A stretch of 64,000 nt of DNA from Okapia johnstoni (GCA_024291935.2 CM044315.1:80272385-80336384); one strand, 5' to 3'; shown: positions 44,705 through 55,963, numbered from the stretch's first letter. The notes: generated by a model not told the origin, from the letters alone. Numbers and translations: made by a program.

Positions 44705-44860
44705 CTGAGGGACTTCCCTGGTGGTCCAGTGGTGAAGAGCTTGCCTTGCAATGCAGGGGATGTGGGTTCAATCCCTGGTTGGGGAACTAAGATTCCACAG
44801 ACTGTGTTGTGCTGCAGCTAAAGCCTGACGCAGCCAAATAAATCAATAAATAGCTTTTTT
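44705..44860 (+). mobile_element. CHR-type (tRNA-Glu) SINE, sense, short form
   Basis: 'gggacttccctggtggtcc', B-box-like 'gggttcaatccctgg' and terminal 'cgcagccaaataaatcaat'. Candidate 9-bp duplication with one mismatch at 44696-44704 (gattgagat) and 44873-44881 (gactgagat). Confidence 0.93.
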
Positions 44861-44881
44861 AAAAAAGAGAAAGACTGAGAT

Positions 44882-45239
44882 TTCAATGTTTTCACAGGAG
44901 GATGAGGGCTTTTTAAAAGGTTGGCAAGCACTGCAAGCAGAGCTGTACACCCCTTAATCTTCACATACGTAAGATCTCATGAACTAAGTATATCTTACCA
45001 AACAAGACTATAATATCCTCAAAAGCAGGGCCCAGAGCTTAATTTTGATCTTGGGAGACTGGTCCAGTAACTAGCTTGGTAAGTATGATTAAATGGCTGT
45101 GGAATGCACTTTATTAATGGAATAAAGGAAGACAAAAATTCTAGGTACTCAAATAGAAATTCCAGAAGAAACTTCTGGGTTCCGTTAATCCTCCTTCACG
45201 TGCAAGTCCAGAACACCACATTTCCAGGCATTTCTATTC
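44882..45239. other. Unassigned sequence
   Basis: Nothing recognised. Confidence 0.5.
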
Positions 45240-45600
45240 AGTGTAAGAACCTCTGATGGCCTTGCTGCATCAAATCTAAACTCGCACACCTGAAGGCCTC
45301 TGTGATCCAACTCAGCCCTCCCTCTCCAGCCTTTTGTCCCGTGACCCCTCACCATCCACCCACCCCGCCATTCTTCACAGCACTCTCAGCAGTCTCTCCC
45401 ACTTCAGAAATACTGTGAATGTTCTACTAATTTGGAACCTTTCCCCAAGCCCCTAGATGTCCTACTTCACATGTCAAGAGTCCCTGCTTCAGAGCCCATC
45501 TCTCTCTCAAGCCTTCCATGATTTCATGTATCTCTTCTCATCTTTGAAACACCTAATCTTGCCCTGTCTTATCCTTGGTTCCTTTCTATGACCTCAGCTT
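45240..45600 (+). repeat. L2-type element, sense
   Basis: Sense L2-like order: 'aaggcctctgtgatccaac', 'ccctctccagcctttt', 'tcaagccttccatgattt'. Diverged. Confidence 0.5.
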
Positions 45601-45940
45601 TCAGTCGGCAAACCTCTTAGGCCCTGGTGCCTCTCTTCCTATGTGCCACACACTGCCTCAAACAAAGCTGAGTAATCAACTTCTCAGCAGTAATCCTTCT
45701 TGTTGACTGACAGAAAAAATCACTGATATCTCTACCTTGGCTTCGCTCTCTCCAACTCAAGGGCTGCTTGGGTGGCATTTACATGAAACCCACAAAGAGC
45801 TATCAGCACCACTTGTATGATTATTTCCTTGTAATCCTATCTCTCCCAAATACCTTCATGTTACCTCGAGGACAACATGCCTGCTTTAGCTGAGGGAGAC
45901 AGAAGAGTTTGTGTTCATAGCTATATGACAGGATTAAAGA
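45601..45940. other. Unassigned spacer
   Basis: About 340 bases between the L2-type element and the next BovB. No gene or repeat recognised; its last bases are the candidate left target duplication of that BovB. Confidence 0.5.
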
Positions 45941-47066
45941 CATCGAAAAAGCAAGAGAGTTCCAGAAAAACATCTATTTCTGCTTTATCGACTATGCCAA
46001 AGCCTTTGACTGTGTGAATCACAATAAACTGTGGAAAATTCTGAAAGAGATGGGAATACCAGACCACCTGACCTGCCTCTTGAGAAACCTGTATGCAGGT
46101 CAGGAAGCAACAGTTAGAACTGGACATGGAACAACAGACTGGTTCCAAATAGGAAAAGGAGTTATCTCAAGGCTGTATATTGTCACCCTGCTTATTTAAC
46201 TTATATGCAGAGTACATCATGAGAAACGTGGGCTGGAAGAAACATAAGCTGGAATCAAGATTGCCGGGAGAAATATCAATAACCTCAGATATGCAGATGA
46301 CACCACCCTTATGGCAGAAAGCGAAGAAGAACTAAAGAGCCTCTTGATGAAAGTGAAAGAGAGTGAAAAAGCTGGCTTAAAGCTCAACGTTCAGAAAACT
46401 AAGATCATGGCATCTGGTCCCATCACTTCATGGGAAATAGATGGGGAAACAGTGGAAACAGTGTCAGACTTTATTTTGGGGGGCCCCAAAATCACTGCTG
46501 ATGGCGATTGCAGCCATGAAATTAAAAGACACTTACTCCTTGGAAGGAAGGTTATGGCCAACCTAGATAGCATATTTAAAAGCAGAGACATTACTTTGCC
46601 AACAAAAGTCCATCTAGTCAAGGCTATGGTTTTTCCAGTGGTCATGTATGGATGTGAGAGTTGGACGGTGAAGAAAGCTGAGCGCCACAGAATTGATGCT
46701 TTTGAACTGTGGTGTTGGAGAAGACTCTTGAGAGTCCCTTGGACTGCAAAGAGATCCAATCGACCCATCCTAAAGGAGATCAATCCTGGGTGTTCATTGG
46801 AAGGACTGATGTTGAAGCTGAAACTCCAATACTTTGGCTACCTCATGCGAAGAGTTGACTCATTGGATAAGACCCTAATGCTGGGTAGGATTGGGGGCAG
46901 GAGGAGAAGGGGACGACAGAGGATGAGATGGTTGGATGGCATCACTGACTCGATGGACATGGGTTTGGGTGGACTCTGGGAGTTGGTGATGGACAGAGAG
47001 GCCCGGCGTGCTGCAATTCATGGGGTCGCAAAGAGTCGGACACGACTGAGAGACTGAACTGAACTG
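45941..47066 (+). mobile_element. BovB LINE, 5'-truncated, best-preserved copy
   Basis: Covers RT from just before motif A to the 3' end ('gactgaactgaactga'). Candidate short duplication aaaga at 45936-45940 and 47067-47071. It holds the longest open frame in the window and is probably among the youngest BovB insertions here. Confidence 0.95.
45960..47057 (+). pseudogene. BovB reverse transcriptase remnant
   Basis: Lacks the endonuclease and the RT N-terminal region. Motif A is intact (DYAKAFDCV from 45990). Between about 46160 and 46230 the frame shifts and is then restored, which destroys the segment after GKGV. The catalytic box YADD is intact at 46290-46301. A 248-residue open frame (46311-47057) covers the region after the box, including [36 protein letters not shown] and the C-terminal KSRTRLRD. 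The missing N-terminal half and the shift make it inactive. Confidence 0.9.
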
Positions 47067-47072
47067 AAAGAC

Positions 47073-47720
47073 TTCTCAGTTTTCTTCTGTATCACTAAAC
47101 ATACACACACACACAACTGAAGTTATTTTGCCTCTTTCTGCCTTTTCAGAACAAGGAATCCTTAAATTCTCAGCTCTGTTCTATCCTTTCTCTGGTAAAA
47201 TTTTGTTTTCTTGAGTTTTTTTAAATACTCCCAGGTAAACAAAGCCACAAAATAATGACGACGGTGATTTAATTATGTAACTCTGGGAAATTGAAAACAT
47301 AACAGTTTTGAAGTGTCTTTGATTCACCAATAGTAACTAAATCCAGCCACCACAAGGATGTGAGCAAGATCTACGTCCATCCTATTCCTCTTGGGCACCC
47401 CACTACTTTAGTCTTCCAGCTCCCCTGGTAGGTGGGACCACATGCCTGGGGACTGGTCAGTGGAATGTGGGTTGCAGAAACACATCACCTCCAGGCCTGG
47501 TCCACTGAGACCTTTTGTACATTTTCCATGTTCCTGTTTCTTCCCTGTGAGCTGGACCAGAGGACCCAGTGGGAGAACCCCCAGCTCTAGGAGCTGGCAG
47601 TTACTAGACTGAAGCAGTCTGTTCCTGAATGAATGAGATAGGACAGAACCTCTGCCTCTGTCTTCAGAGGTCCGCACTAGACTGTGCCAGGAGAGATATG
47701 AAGCTTCCTTATGCAAAGCC
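47073..47720. other. Unassigned sequence, short (CA)n at start
   Basis: A short ca run lies at about 47102-47116. The rest shows no repeat or gene. Confidence 0.5.
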
Positions 47721-47730
47721 ACTGAAACTT

Positions 47731-47869
47731 TGGAGAAGGAAATGGCAACCCACTCCAGTATTCTTGCCTGGAGAGTTCCATGGACAGAATTCCATAGATA
47801 GAGGAGTCTAGCAGGTTATGGTTCATGGGGTCCCAAAAAGAGTTGGACACGACCGAGCGACTAACACAC
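47731..47869 (+). mobile_element. Bov-A monomer SINE, sense
   Basis: A Bov-A body without a tRNA-like head, with a small internal duplication ('ccatggacagaattccat'). Ends 'gactaacacaca'. Perfect 10-bp duplication actgaaactt at 47721-47730 and 47870-47879. Confidence 0.95.
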
Positions 47870-47963
47870 ACTGAAACTTGGGAATCGTCTATAGCATTAA
47901 AGGGTCTACCTTAACTAAAATTATATTATCTTGAACTCAAAGTTAAAAGCAACAATTATTCCT

Positions 47964-48306
47964 GGGCTCCCCTGGTGGCTCAAGTGGTAAAGAATCTGCC
48001 TGCCAATGCATGGGAATGGATTCGACCCCTGATCTGGGGAAGATCCCACATGGCACAGAGCAACTAAGCCTGTGCACCACAACTACTGAGCCTGAGCTCT
48101 AGACCCCAGGAGCCGCAACTACAAAGCCTGTGTGCCACAACTACTGAAGCCTGAACGTCCTAGAGCCTGTGCTCTGCAACAAGGGAGGCCACTGCAATGA
48201 GAAGTCCAAGCACTGCAACAGAGTAGCCCTCGCTCACTGCAACTAGAGAAGTCTGCGCAGCAAGCCCGAATAGTCAAAAATAAAATAAATAAACTTGTCA
48301 AAAAGT
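47964..48306 (+). mobile_element. CHR-type (tRNA-Glu) SINE, sense, full length
   Basis: Begins 'gggctcccctggtggctc' and ends in a 'aataaaataaataaa' tail. Carries the long body with repeated 'gccacaactactga' and 'actagagaagtctgc'. 12-bp duplication with one mismatch at 47952-47963 (acaattattcct) and 48307-48318 (acagttattcct). Confidence 0.95.
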
Positions 48307-48318
48307 ACAGTTATTCCT

Positions 48319-48410
48319 AAATACTCCTTACAAGCAATTCTGTCTGAAGCTATCTTTTGTTAGATTTCACTAGCAATGTAGCTATTTTCCCTTTCGCATG
48401 ACTTGGGCAC
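48319..48410. other. Unassigned spacer
   Basis: Short spacer ending in the left target duplication (ggcac) of the next LTR. Confidence 0.5.
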
Positions 48411-48853
48411 TGGTGCCCCTCAGATCGCCCTGAGTAATGACAGACTAGTCCAGCTGCTGGGATCATGGTGGGCAGAAAGCCCCTAGCTCTCATCCCTCTT
48501 CAGGGAAGGCCTTGGCAGAAGAGAGCTGTTTTGCCCAGGATCATGCTCCTCCTGGGGTGGGCTCATCCAAGACTAGTGGCATCCAATGACTAGTCAAGGA
48601 GAAACTATAAAGGCACAGCCTCCTCCCCTAACTCAGAAGGACCATCCCAACTTCACTGCCCTCACGGCATAGCCTGAGCCCTTTCTGGGACTCACCATGG
48701 CCCAGCTTCTCCCGCTGGATAATCTTGCTTCCTCTTCCTCCTTTTCACATTCTTTCTTTTCAGGAGTGTCAATCCCCAAAGCACTCCACAATAAGCTTTT
48801 CACACACTAATCTTTATCTCAGAGCCACTTCCCTGTGATCCCAACCTGAGACA
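48411..48853 (+). repeat. Solitary LTR with 5-bp target duplication
   Basis: 443 bp, starts TGGTGCCCC and ends GAGACA. Perfect duplication ggcac at 48406-48410 and 48854-48858. Contains a TATA-like 'actataaagg' near 48605 and an 'acaataag' near 48786 as a probable decayed polyadenylation signal. The 5-bp duplication is typical of class III (ERVL/MaLR) elements. No internal ERV sequence remains. Confidence 0.85.
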
Positions 48854-48904
48854 GGCACTACATCCTTAATGCAATACCATGTCACCAGGGAAGCCCTAAC
48901 CAGT

Positions 48905-48995
48905 TATGCAGGAGATAAAACTCAGGTTCACAGAGCAGATAAATTACCCAGGGTTGCAGAGCTGGGGCTTAAAGTCAGGCTGCACTTACTGTGAA
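48905..48995 (-). repeat. MIR fragment, antisense
   Basis: 'taaattacccagggttgca', 'gagctggggcttaaa' and 'gtcaggctgcac' fit the antisense MIR core. Confidence 0.6.
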
Positions 48996-49550
48996 GCCTC
49001 AGCTTTCGGATGTCTTGCATATACTTGCATACTACATATATATCCTGCATATTCAGCTCTAAGAGAGGCTAAGAACTGCAACTAGTTCACTAAGTAATTT
49101 GCAGGCGGGACGGCAGGAAAGCAAAAGGCAGGTCTATGATTCCAAAACATATGGTCTCTCCTCTCATCACTCCACCTCCTCCACTGATGACAGGCATAAG
49201 TCCTGCCTTCTAGGTGCACATAGCCTAGTGAATGAGTTAGTGAGAGAACTAGTTCGGGCACAGTTTTGCCAAAGGAGATCAGCGCAAGCCTCTCCTGAGG
49301 CAATCAAATGGTTCTTCTGCCCTCTTGTGGCTCAAGGAGACTGCAACATTTCAAAGTTTAATCAAAAAGAGTTAAACTACCATATAAAGGCACTTGGCAG
49401 TCAGAAACAAAACAGCAGGCGGCAACTGTGATTGGCTCAAAATGGAGCAGATTTAATAAGTCAAAAATTTGATTATGCCAACAACTGCTTGTAATAAGAA
49501 AGTTCATAATAAGAATAACAATACACTAGAGTTCAGGGAACAACAATAAA
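48996..49550. other. Unassigned sequence
   Basis: No gene recognised. The frame 49099-49431 has no domain. A short stretch near 49187-49245 might be decayed L2. Confidence 0.45.
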
Positions 49551-49558
49551 AAAGTATT

Positions 49559-49748
49559 TTGGGGAATTCCCTGGCAGTCCAGCGGTTAGGATTCTGCGCT
49601 TTCACTGCTGAGGACTTGGGTTCAATCCCTAGTCAGGGAACTAGCAAGATTCTGTAAGCCACGCATGCTGCTGCTGCTGCTGCTGCATCGCTTCAGTTGT
49701 GTCCGACTCTGTGTGACCCCATAGACGGCATGGGTGCAGCCAAAAAAG
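49559..49748 (+). mobile_element. CHR-type (tRNA-Glu) SINE, sense, with nested Bov-A piece
   Basis: 'ggaattccctggcagtcc' to 'gtgcagccaaaaaa'. 8-bp duplication aaagtatt at 49551-49558 and 49749-49756. Its middle is interrupted by an antisense Bov-A2 tail with a TGC repeat. Confidence 0.93.
49667..49729 (-). mobile_element. Bov-A2 3' tail nested in CHR SINE, antisense
   Basis: A (TGC)n run followed by 'gcttcagttgtgtccgact', the reversed Bov-A2 3' end. Only about 60 bases. A short gcatg lies at both edges and may be the duplication. Confidence 0.85.
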
Positions 49749-49982
49749 AAAGTATTCTGCCACAAGGATAAAGAATACAATAATCAGCTACATCCTTTCA
49801 GAACAATGATAAAAGCTTAAATCATTCTGAGGATCTTAATCCTTGCTTTTCATACTTAATATATTTTAGAACTCTTTTCATACCAGCACATTCAGAGCCT
49901 CCTTATTCAGAGGCAGAGCACTCCCACAGCTCCTACTGGTGAATGCTCAAGTTGCTTTCACTCGCCTGCTAGTAGAAACATG

Positions 49983-50120
49983 ATGCAAAAAGCAAACGTT
50001 GCTGTGGATAATCTTGTACACAGACGATTTTGCAAATGTGCGCGTATACCTATAGATGGATTCCTGCAAGGGGAAACGCTGGGTCAAAGTGCAGATGTAA
50101 GTTTTAGGACTACTTCTTTT
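49983..50120 (-). repeat. Old L1 3' region fragment, antisense
   Basis: 'gataatcttgtacacaga', 'gatggattcctgcaaggg' and 'ctgggtcaaagtgcagatg' fit antisense old L1 sequence of the type seen at 4310. Confidence 0.6.
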
Positions 50121-50654
50121 TGGAAACTCCTTCCTCTGACTTTCCCTCCTATCTTTCTGGCTGCTCCTTCTTGGTTGCTTCCCACGCTTTCTTAGACATG
50201 TAAGAAACACTGGTTATTCAGGGTGACTTTGTAAGAGGTCACTACCTGCTGCTAACCCTTAGATGCTGGTACCCCAGGATTCCATCCTGTCTCTTTTATC
50301 CCACATCCTCTCCTACCTATCAGCTTTCTTCCCTGAAGGCAGCCTGTTATCATTACTGGGTCTCATGCTTCCAAAATTATTTTTACACAAATCTGTATGT
50401 AATATATATGCCTGTGTATGTATAAATATGAATATACACGCACAAGACTCCCCCCCTTGATATATATATTCTGTATAGATATACTCTATACTTGCATATA
50501 AATAGTAGGATTTGTAACCCAAATTGAAGCGATTTAAGGGGGTGTTGCCAAGCAGCAACTTCACAGGAGAAAACTATGGTCTCAAACATTTTTCAACCTA
50601 TAGTTACCTGCCAGACACCTGGAGTGAATCCACAGGAGAAGATACAATTAGAAG
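50121..50654. other. Unassigned sequence
   Basis: AT-rich tract near 50400-50510. No gene recognised. Confidence 0.5.
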
Positions 50655-50844
50655 TAGACAGTAAAGAATCTGTCCACAATGCAAGAAACCCAGGTTCAGT
50701 CCCTGGGTCAGCAAGATCCCTTGGAGAAGGGCATGGCTACCCAATCCAGTATTCTTGCCTGGAGAATCCCATGGACAGAGGAGCCTGGTGGGCTACAGGC
50801 CATAGGGTTGCAAAGAGTTGGACATGACTGAGCATCTAAGCACA
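50655..50844 (+). mobile_element. Bov-tA SINE, sense
   Basis: Decayed tRNA-like head ('aaagaatctgtccacaatg'), then 'cctggagaatcccatgg' and 'gttggacatgactgagca'. Confidence 0.93.
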
Positions 50845-51544
50845 TCTCCCACCCTAGCCTACTGTTTCAAAAAGTCTCACAAAGTATCCACAAATTAATT
50901 CAAGGGCTAAAAAAGGATAGAGCACAGAGGCCAGTAAACAAAAGATCAGAGTCTTTGGCAGCTGTGGATACTAACCTGTGAAAGGTTTTTTGTTTTTTTT
51001 TAATGAAAATTTTCTAACCACATAAAAGTGGAGAGAATATAGGTCCCATCCTATAGATCAAACAATTAAACATTTTGCTACTGGCTTCCTGGTTTCATTC
51101 TCTTCCTTACCGGCCTTCCCTAGCCCCTCTTTACTTTTCCTTCTCTCTTTTTTGGCTGCATTATTTTAAAACAAGTCCCTGACATCATGCTTTCATCCCT
51201 AAATACTTTGTCTAGACATAATTATAAAACCCCAAGACATCTCCTTACATGATCACAGTGTCATCACATCTAACCAAGTTAATTTGTCAGTATCATCAAA
51301 TGCTCAGTCCAGATTCATATTCCCACAATTATCTCAAAAAATTCTTTTTACACTCAACTACTTAGGTTCTGAGGAAACTGTAAAGCTAAAGAAATTCCAA
51401 GCCCAGCCTGCTTAAAAGCCTGTGGTTATTAAATCTTAAAAGAATTCCCAGGCTCCCAAACCCCCACCAACAGAAAATGAACCGCTAAAGCTGTACAGCT
51501 CCCAGGAAGGGGATTTCTCCCACTGTCCACCCAGCCTTGAGAGA
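50845..51544. other. Unassigned; possibly old L1 3' UTR
   Basis: A T-rich run near 50986-51002. The following 300 bases have an L1 3' UTR-like character but no firm match. No gene. Confidence 0.4.
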
Positions 51545-52500
51545 TGACAATGAAGAAAGAATCACTCTATTCCCTTCAGCTATCATCCTCCTATCCCTGG
51601 GGCCCTAAGCAACAATTATCTATTTTCCGTCTCTACAGATTTGCGTGTTTTAGACATTTCACACAATATGTGACCGGTTTCTTTCACTTAGCATGTTTCA
51701 AGTTTCATTCATGCTGTAGGATGTATCAGTAACTCATTCCTTTTATTGGTGAATAATATTCTATTGTACAGATAAAACACATTTTATTTATCTATTCACT
51801 AGTTGATAGATATTTGGGTTTTTCTACTTTTTGGCTGTTATGAATAATGCTGCTATGAATGTTTGTGTACAAGTTTTAATGTGCACATATGTTTTCACTT
51901 CTCTTGAGTTTAGGCCACTCAAGAGAGTGGATCAAATGGTAACTCTATGTAACTTTTTAAGAAAACTGCCAGACTGTTTTCCAAAGTGGCTACAACATTT
52001 TTTATTCCCACCAGCAGCGCAGGAGGGTTCCAATTTCTCCACATCATCACCAACACTTATGAGCTGTCATTTTGACTATAGCCCTAATGTGAAGAGCTGA
52101 CTCATTAGAAAAGACCCTGATGCTGGGAAGGATTGAAGGTAAGAGAACGGGACGACAGAGGACAAGATGGTTGGATGGCATCACTGACACAAAGGACATG
52201 AGTCTGAGCAAGCTCCGGGAGATTGTGATGGACAGGGAAGCCTGGCGTGCTGCAGTCCACGGGGTCACAAAGAGTTGGACACGACTGAGTGACTGAACAA
52301 CAATCCTCATGGGTATTAAGCAGTATATTGTGATTTTGACTTACATTTCCCTAGTGAATATTGATGATGTTGTACATCTTTCAATGTGCTTACTGACCAT
52401 TTATATATCATCTCTGGAGAAGTGCCTAATCAGATCTTTGGCTTGTTTTAAAAACTGGATTATCTGTCTTTTTATTATTGAGTTATAAGAGTTGTGTTTT
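51545..52500 (-). repeat. Old L1 ORF2 tail and 3' UTR, antisense (split by BovB)
   Basis: 'ttcacttagcatgtttcaa', 'ttctattgtacagataaa', 'gttttccaaagtggctaca', then after the BovB 'ttacatttccctagtgaa'. The two parts read as one antisense L1. Confidence 0.85.
52090..52304 (+). mobile_element. BovB LINE 3' end, sense
   Basis: Short tail from 'agagctgactcattag' to 'gactgaacaacaa'. Candidate 7-bp duplication with one mismatch at 52083-52089 (cctaatg) and 52305-52311 (cctcatg). The flanking L1 reads through when it is removed. Confidence 0.93.
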
Positions 52501-52844
52501 CAATTTTTCCCCGTCTTTTCCACTGAAAATAAAAGGTTCCTAACCACCTAGGAAAGTACTGATTACTCTTTTATAGCAAGAAGTAACCACCAGAACTAGT
52601 TTCAAACCCATCCAAATCAATCAATAATAGTTTCACACCACAATACAAGCTTTTGAAAGGCAGACAACAATAGCAGCTTCACTTCTATGACTATGCTTCT
52701 GAAAATCATCCAATCAGTGAGTCTTACTCAGAGAACTGTGAACCCGCAGACAATGGGCAACCAATCCCTAAATACTCTTCCTTCTGAAAGCCCACCAATC
52801 CCCAAGCTCCTCTCTTCTGAAGGATCCAGAACAAACAGTAGTTC
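52501..52844. other. Unassigned sequence
   Basis: No repeat or gene recognised. Confidence 0.5.
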
Positions 52845-53240
52845 TTAAACTTTTGGTATCAGGCCCTTTTCAACACTCCTAAAACTCACTGAGGGCTCCA
52901 AAGAGTATTTGTGTATTAGGTTAATAACTACGTTAGTATTTAATATATTGGAAACTAAGAAATTTCAAAATAGTAATTTATTTAAAATTAATAATAAACC
53001 CACTATATATTATCATATAATTATACAATATAATTCTATGAAGAAATAACTTTTCAAAACAAATAGTAGGAACAGAGTGGCATCATTTTAGATTTTGCAA
53101 ATCTCTTTAATTTACAACTTAATATGAGAAATTCAGATTCTCATCAGTTTCTGAAACAGCTTTTTGTTTGTTTTTACTCTGTGTGGCAATGAAAAATACA
53201 ACAACTGATAGTACAGTTGGTGCCACTGCTTTCATCTGTG
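52845..53240 (+). repeat. Old hAT-like DNA transposon (non-autonomous)
   Basis: 'taaacttttggtatcaggc', 'gagggctccaaagagtatt', 'gatttgcaaatctcttta'-like spacing fits a known mammalian MER-type element. The name is not certain. Confidence 0.5.
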
Positions 53241-54079
53241 CAAAGGTGTGAACAGTTTTACCTACCATCACTTTACGGTATTAGTGAAAATGTCAACACA
53301 CTGCAACAGGCAATCAGTATCGTATTAATAAGAAGATATTAATACTCTTGACCAAACTCTGAAAACCCCACTGCTACAAAAGATAGCTTTCTGCTTTATT
53401 TAGAGAGATGACATCTTACAAGCACACTCTTCTTGCTTAAATTACCAACTATTCAATCTTTCGTTTCAGATATTGAGGGCTGGCCTCTTTCTTAAAAATT
53501 ATTTTTGTTTGACTTTCCTATCTTCTTTTTTCTTCTCATTACACTTTTCTTTTTGTTAGTTTTTAAGTTATGCACTCTATTTGTGTAGTAGTTATACCAG
53601 AAATCTTACCTGCATATTTACTTAAACTCATCAAATATACTTAACCCTCTTACCAAACAACACAAGAAACTCTTGTTTAACTCTCAACATCTTCTCTCAA
53701 CTTATATGCCATTATTAACTAGTAATGTGGTTCCATCTTTTTGCTTTTATAATGCCAAATATTTGGACAATACTGCTGTTGAGTATTTACTTAAATTGAC
53801 GCACATGTTTACTATTTTCTTTGCTTACCATTCCTTTCTGCATCTTCTTCTGGAATCACTTTCTTTGTTTTGAAGTTTATATTTTGTAAGTGCTTTTAAC
53901 TATTGGTAGTGAACTTTCATCCGTGTTTGTCTCATTCTTGAAAAATGGTTTCACTGCATGTGCAGGTTCTAGGTTGACACATTTATTCAAACACAGTAAA
54001 ATGCTTCACTGTCTTCCAGTTTGTATTGCTACTCTTTAGAAATCAACTATCAAGTTTGTTATTCCTTTGAAGGTCATCA
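53241..54079 (-). repeat. Probable old L1, antisense (weak)
   Basis: From about 53920, 'ttctaggttgacacattta', 'cttcactgtcttccagt' and 'attcctttgaaggtcatc' fit antisense old L1. The left part (53241-53640) is unassigned. Confidence 0.45.
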
Positions 54080-54441
54080 AAGGAATACTGTTTCTTCTCT
54101 ATTTTTTAAAAGCTATTACTGAGGTCTAATTAACATACAAGGACTATCCATATATTAATATAGAGTATAAAACTTGATGAATTTTGACACATATTTGCAA
54201 AATCATCACAATTAAGATAATGAACGTATCTATCAAGCCCAAAAGTACCTCATGCCCCTTTAAATCCACCTGATAACCTACCCCATTTCATACTACCCCT
54301 GATTTGCTTTTCATCACTATAACTAAGTTTGTCTTTCATAAATAGAATCATATTCTATGTACTCGTTTGTGTCTGGCTTCTTTCACTCAGCACAATTATT
54401 TTGAGATTCATCCATGTTATTTGTATATCAATAGTTAATTC

Positions 54442-54585
54442 CATTTTGATAATTATGGGAGGTGATGAATGTTAACTAAACTTATTATAATCATTTTGCA
54501 ATATATACATATATCAAATAGTCATGCTGTACACTTGAAACCAATATGTTATATGTCAACTATGTCTCAATAAAGCTGGAAAAAT
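54442..54585 (+). mobile_element. L1 3' end, 144 bp, sense
   Basis: 'ggaggtgatgaatgttaac' to 'tcaataaagctggaaaaa', an L1M 3' terminus only. Perfect 10-bp duplication tagttaattc at 54432-54441 and 54586-54595. Extreme 5' truncation. Confidence 0.9.
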
Positions 54586-55546
54586 TAGTTAATTCTGTTT
54601 TAATATTGAGTAGCCTTCCATTGTATAGATATACCACAATTTAGCCATTTACCTATCTTTGAGTTATTTCTAGTTTTTTTGGTTATTATAAGTAAAGCTG
54701 CCATGAACATTCATGTACAAGTCTTTGTATGAACATATGGTTGCACCTTGCTTGGACTGGAATGGCTGGAGGTATGGTAAGGTGGATGTTTAATTTTTTA
54801 AAAAACTGCCCAACTGTTTTTCAAAGTGGTTGTATATCACTTTAGATTCCTACCAGTAGTGTTTAAATGTTACAGTTGTTCCACATCCAGGACAACAGCT
54901 GATACAGTCCATCTTCTTAATTTTAGCCATTCTAAAGGCTTTAGAGTAATATCTTGTTGTGGTTTTATTTCCCATTTTCTCACAGTGACTAATGATTTTG
55001 AGTATCTTTTCATGTGCTTACTTGACATCTACATATCTGTTTTGGTAAAGTATCAATTCATATAGTTTTATCCCAGTCTATGGCTTGCCTTTAAATTTTT
55101 GTGATTTTTTTCAAAGAGCAAAAATTTTTAGCTTTGACGAAATCCAATCTATTAACTTTTTAGTGCTTTTTTCTTGCCCGAGTTCAGAAATCATTACCAA
55201 ACTCAAGATTCTCTCCTATATTTTGTTCCATGAGTTTGATAGTCTTAGCACTCCCATTTAGGTGTATGGCACATATCAATTGAGATTTGTTTGTTTGCTA
55301 CAATTTATTGAAAAAAAATTATTCTTTTTTCACGGAATTGCCTTTGCACCTTTATCAAACATCAGTTTGCCATATATGTGTTGGTCTATTTCTGGGCTAT
55401 TTTTTGTTTCACTGATCTACGGCCATCTTAATGCTAGTACCACTCTTATCTTGATTATCGTAATTTTATAGTAAGTTTTGAAAGCAGGTAGTATAAACCC
55501 TCCAACTTTGTTATTTTTTTAAATTGTTTTGATTATTCTAAATTCT

Positions 55547-55749
55547 CTGATCAGCACGGGAGTTTCTGACCTGGGCCAGTTCACCACTCCTTAGGCAACC
55601 TGATGGGCCCCGGTCCCGGGAGGTCACCATATTGATGCCGAACTTAGTGCGGACAGCGGACCGCATAGCGCACTGCAGCCCAGAACGCCTGAGCTCAAGC
55701 GATCTTCCAGCCTCAGCCTTCCGAGTAGCTGGGATTACAGGCGCACGCG
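55547..55749 (-). pseudogene. RN7SL pseudogene: 7SL RNA pseudogene, truncated
   Basis: On the minus strand it reads as 7SL, the RNA of the signal recognition particle. From the 5' side it contains 'cctgtaatcccagctactc', 'tcgcttgagctcaggcg', 'actaagttcggcatcaat' and 'atggtgacctcccggga', and it ends at 'cccgtgctgatcag'. It lacks the first bases, about the last 75 bases, and some 13 bases between two 'aaac/aact' sites near 55565. It includes the S-domain, so it derives from full 7SL and not from an Alu. No internal promoter is intact at the 5' end and it is not expected to be functional. Confidence 0.92.
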
Positions 55750-55856
55750 TTTTAATTTTAGAGTCAGCTGTCAATTTCTTCCCACCCCCCACCCCCTTCG
55801 CCTTGCCAAAAAACAATCTACCAAGCTTTCTGGGAGTTTGATTGGGAATCCACTGA

Positions 55857-55963
55857 CTTTTTTTTCTGCCATGCTGTGCAGCCTGTGGGAGCTTAGTTCC
55901 CAGACCGGGGACTGAACCCACACAGTGAGAGCGCCTACCCACTGGACCACCAGGGAACTCCCA
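55857..55963 (-). mobile_element. CHR-type SINE, short, antisense
   Basis: 'gaccggggactgaaccca' and 'actggaccaccagggaact' mark the reversed head. Perfect 12-bp duplication ggaatccactga at 55845-55856 and 55964-55975. The minus frame 55538-55972 spans this and the 7SL copy and is incidental. Confidence 0.95.

Noticed and set aside
46311..47057. 248-residue open frame, the longest in the window
   Set aside because: It is the post-catalytic part of BovB reverse transcriptase in a truncated LINE, not a host gene.
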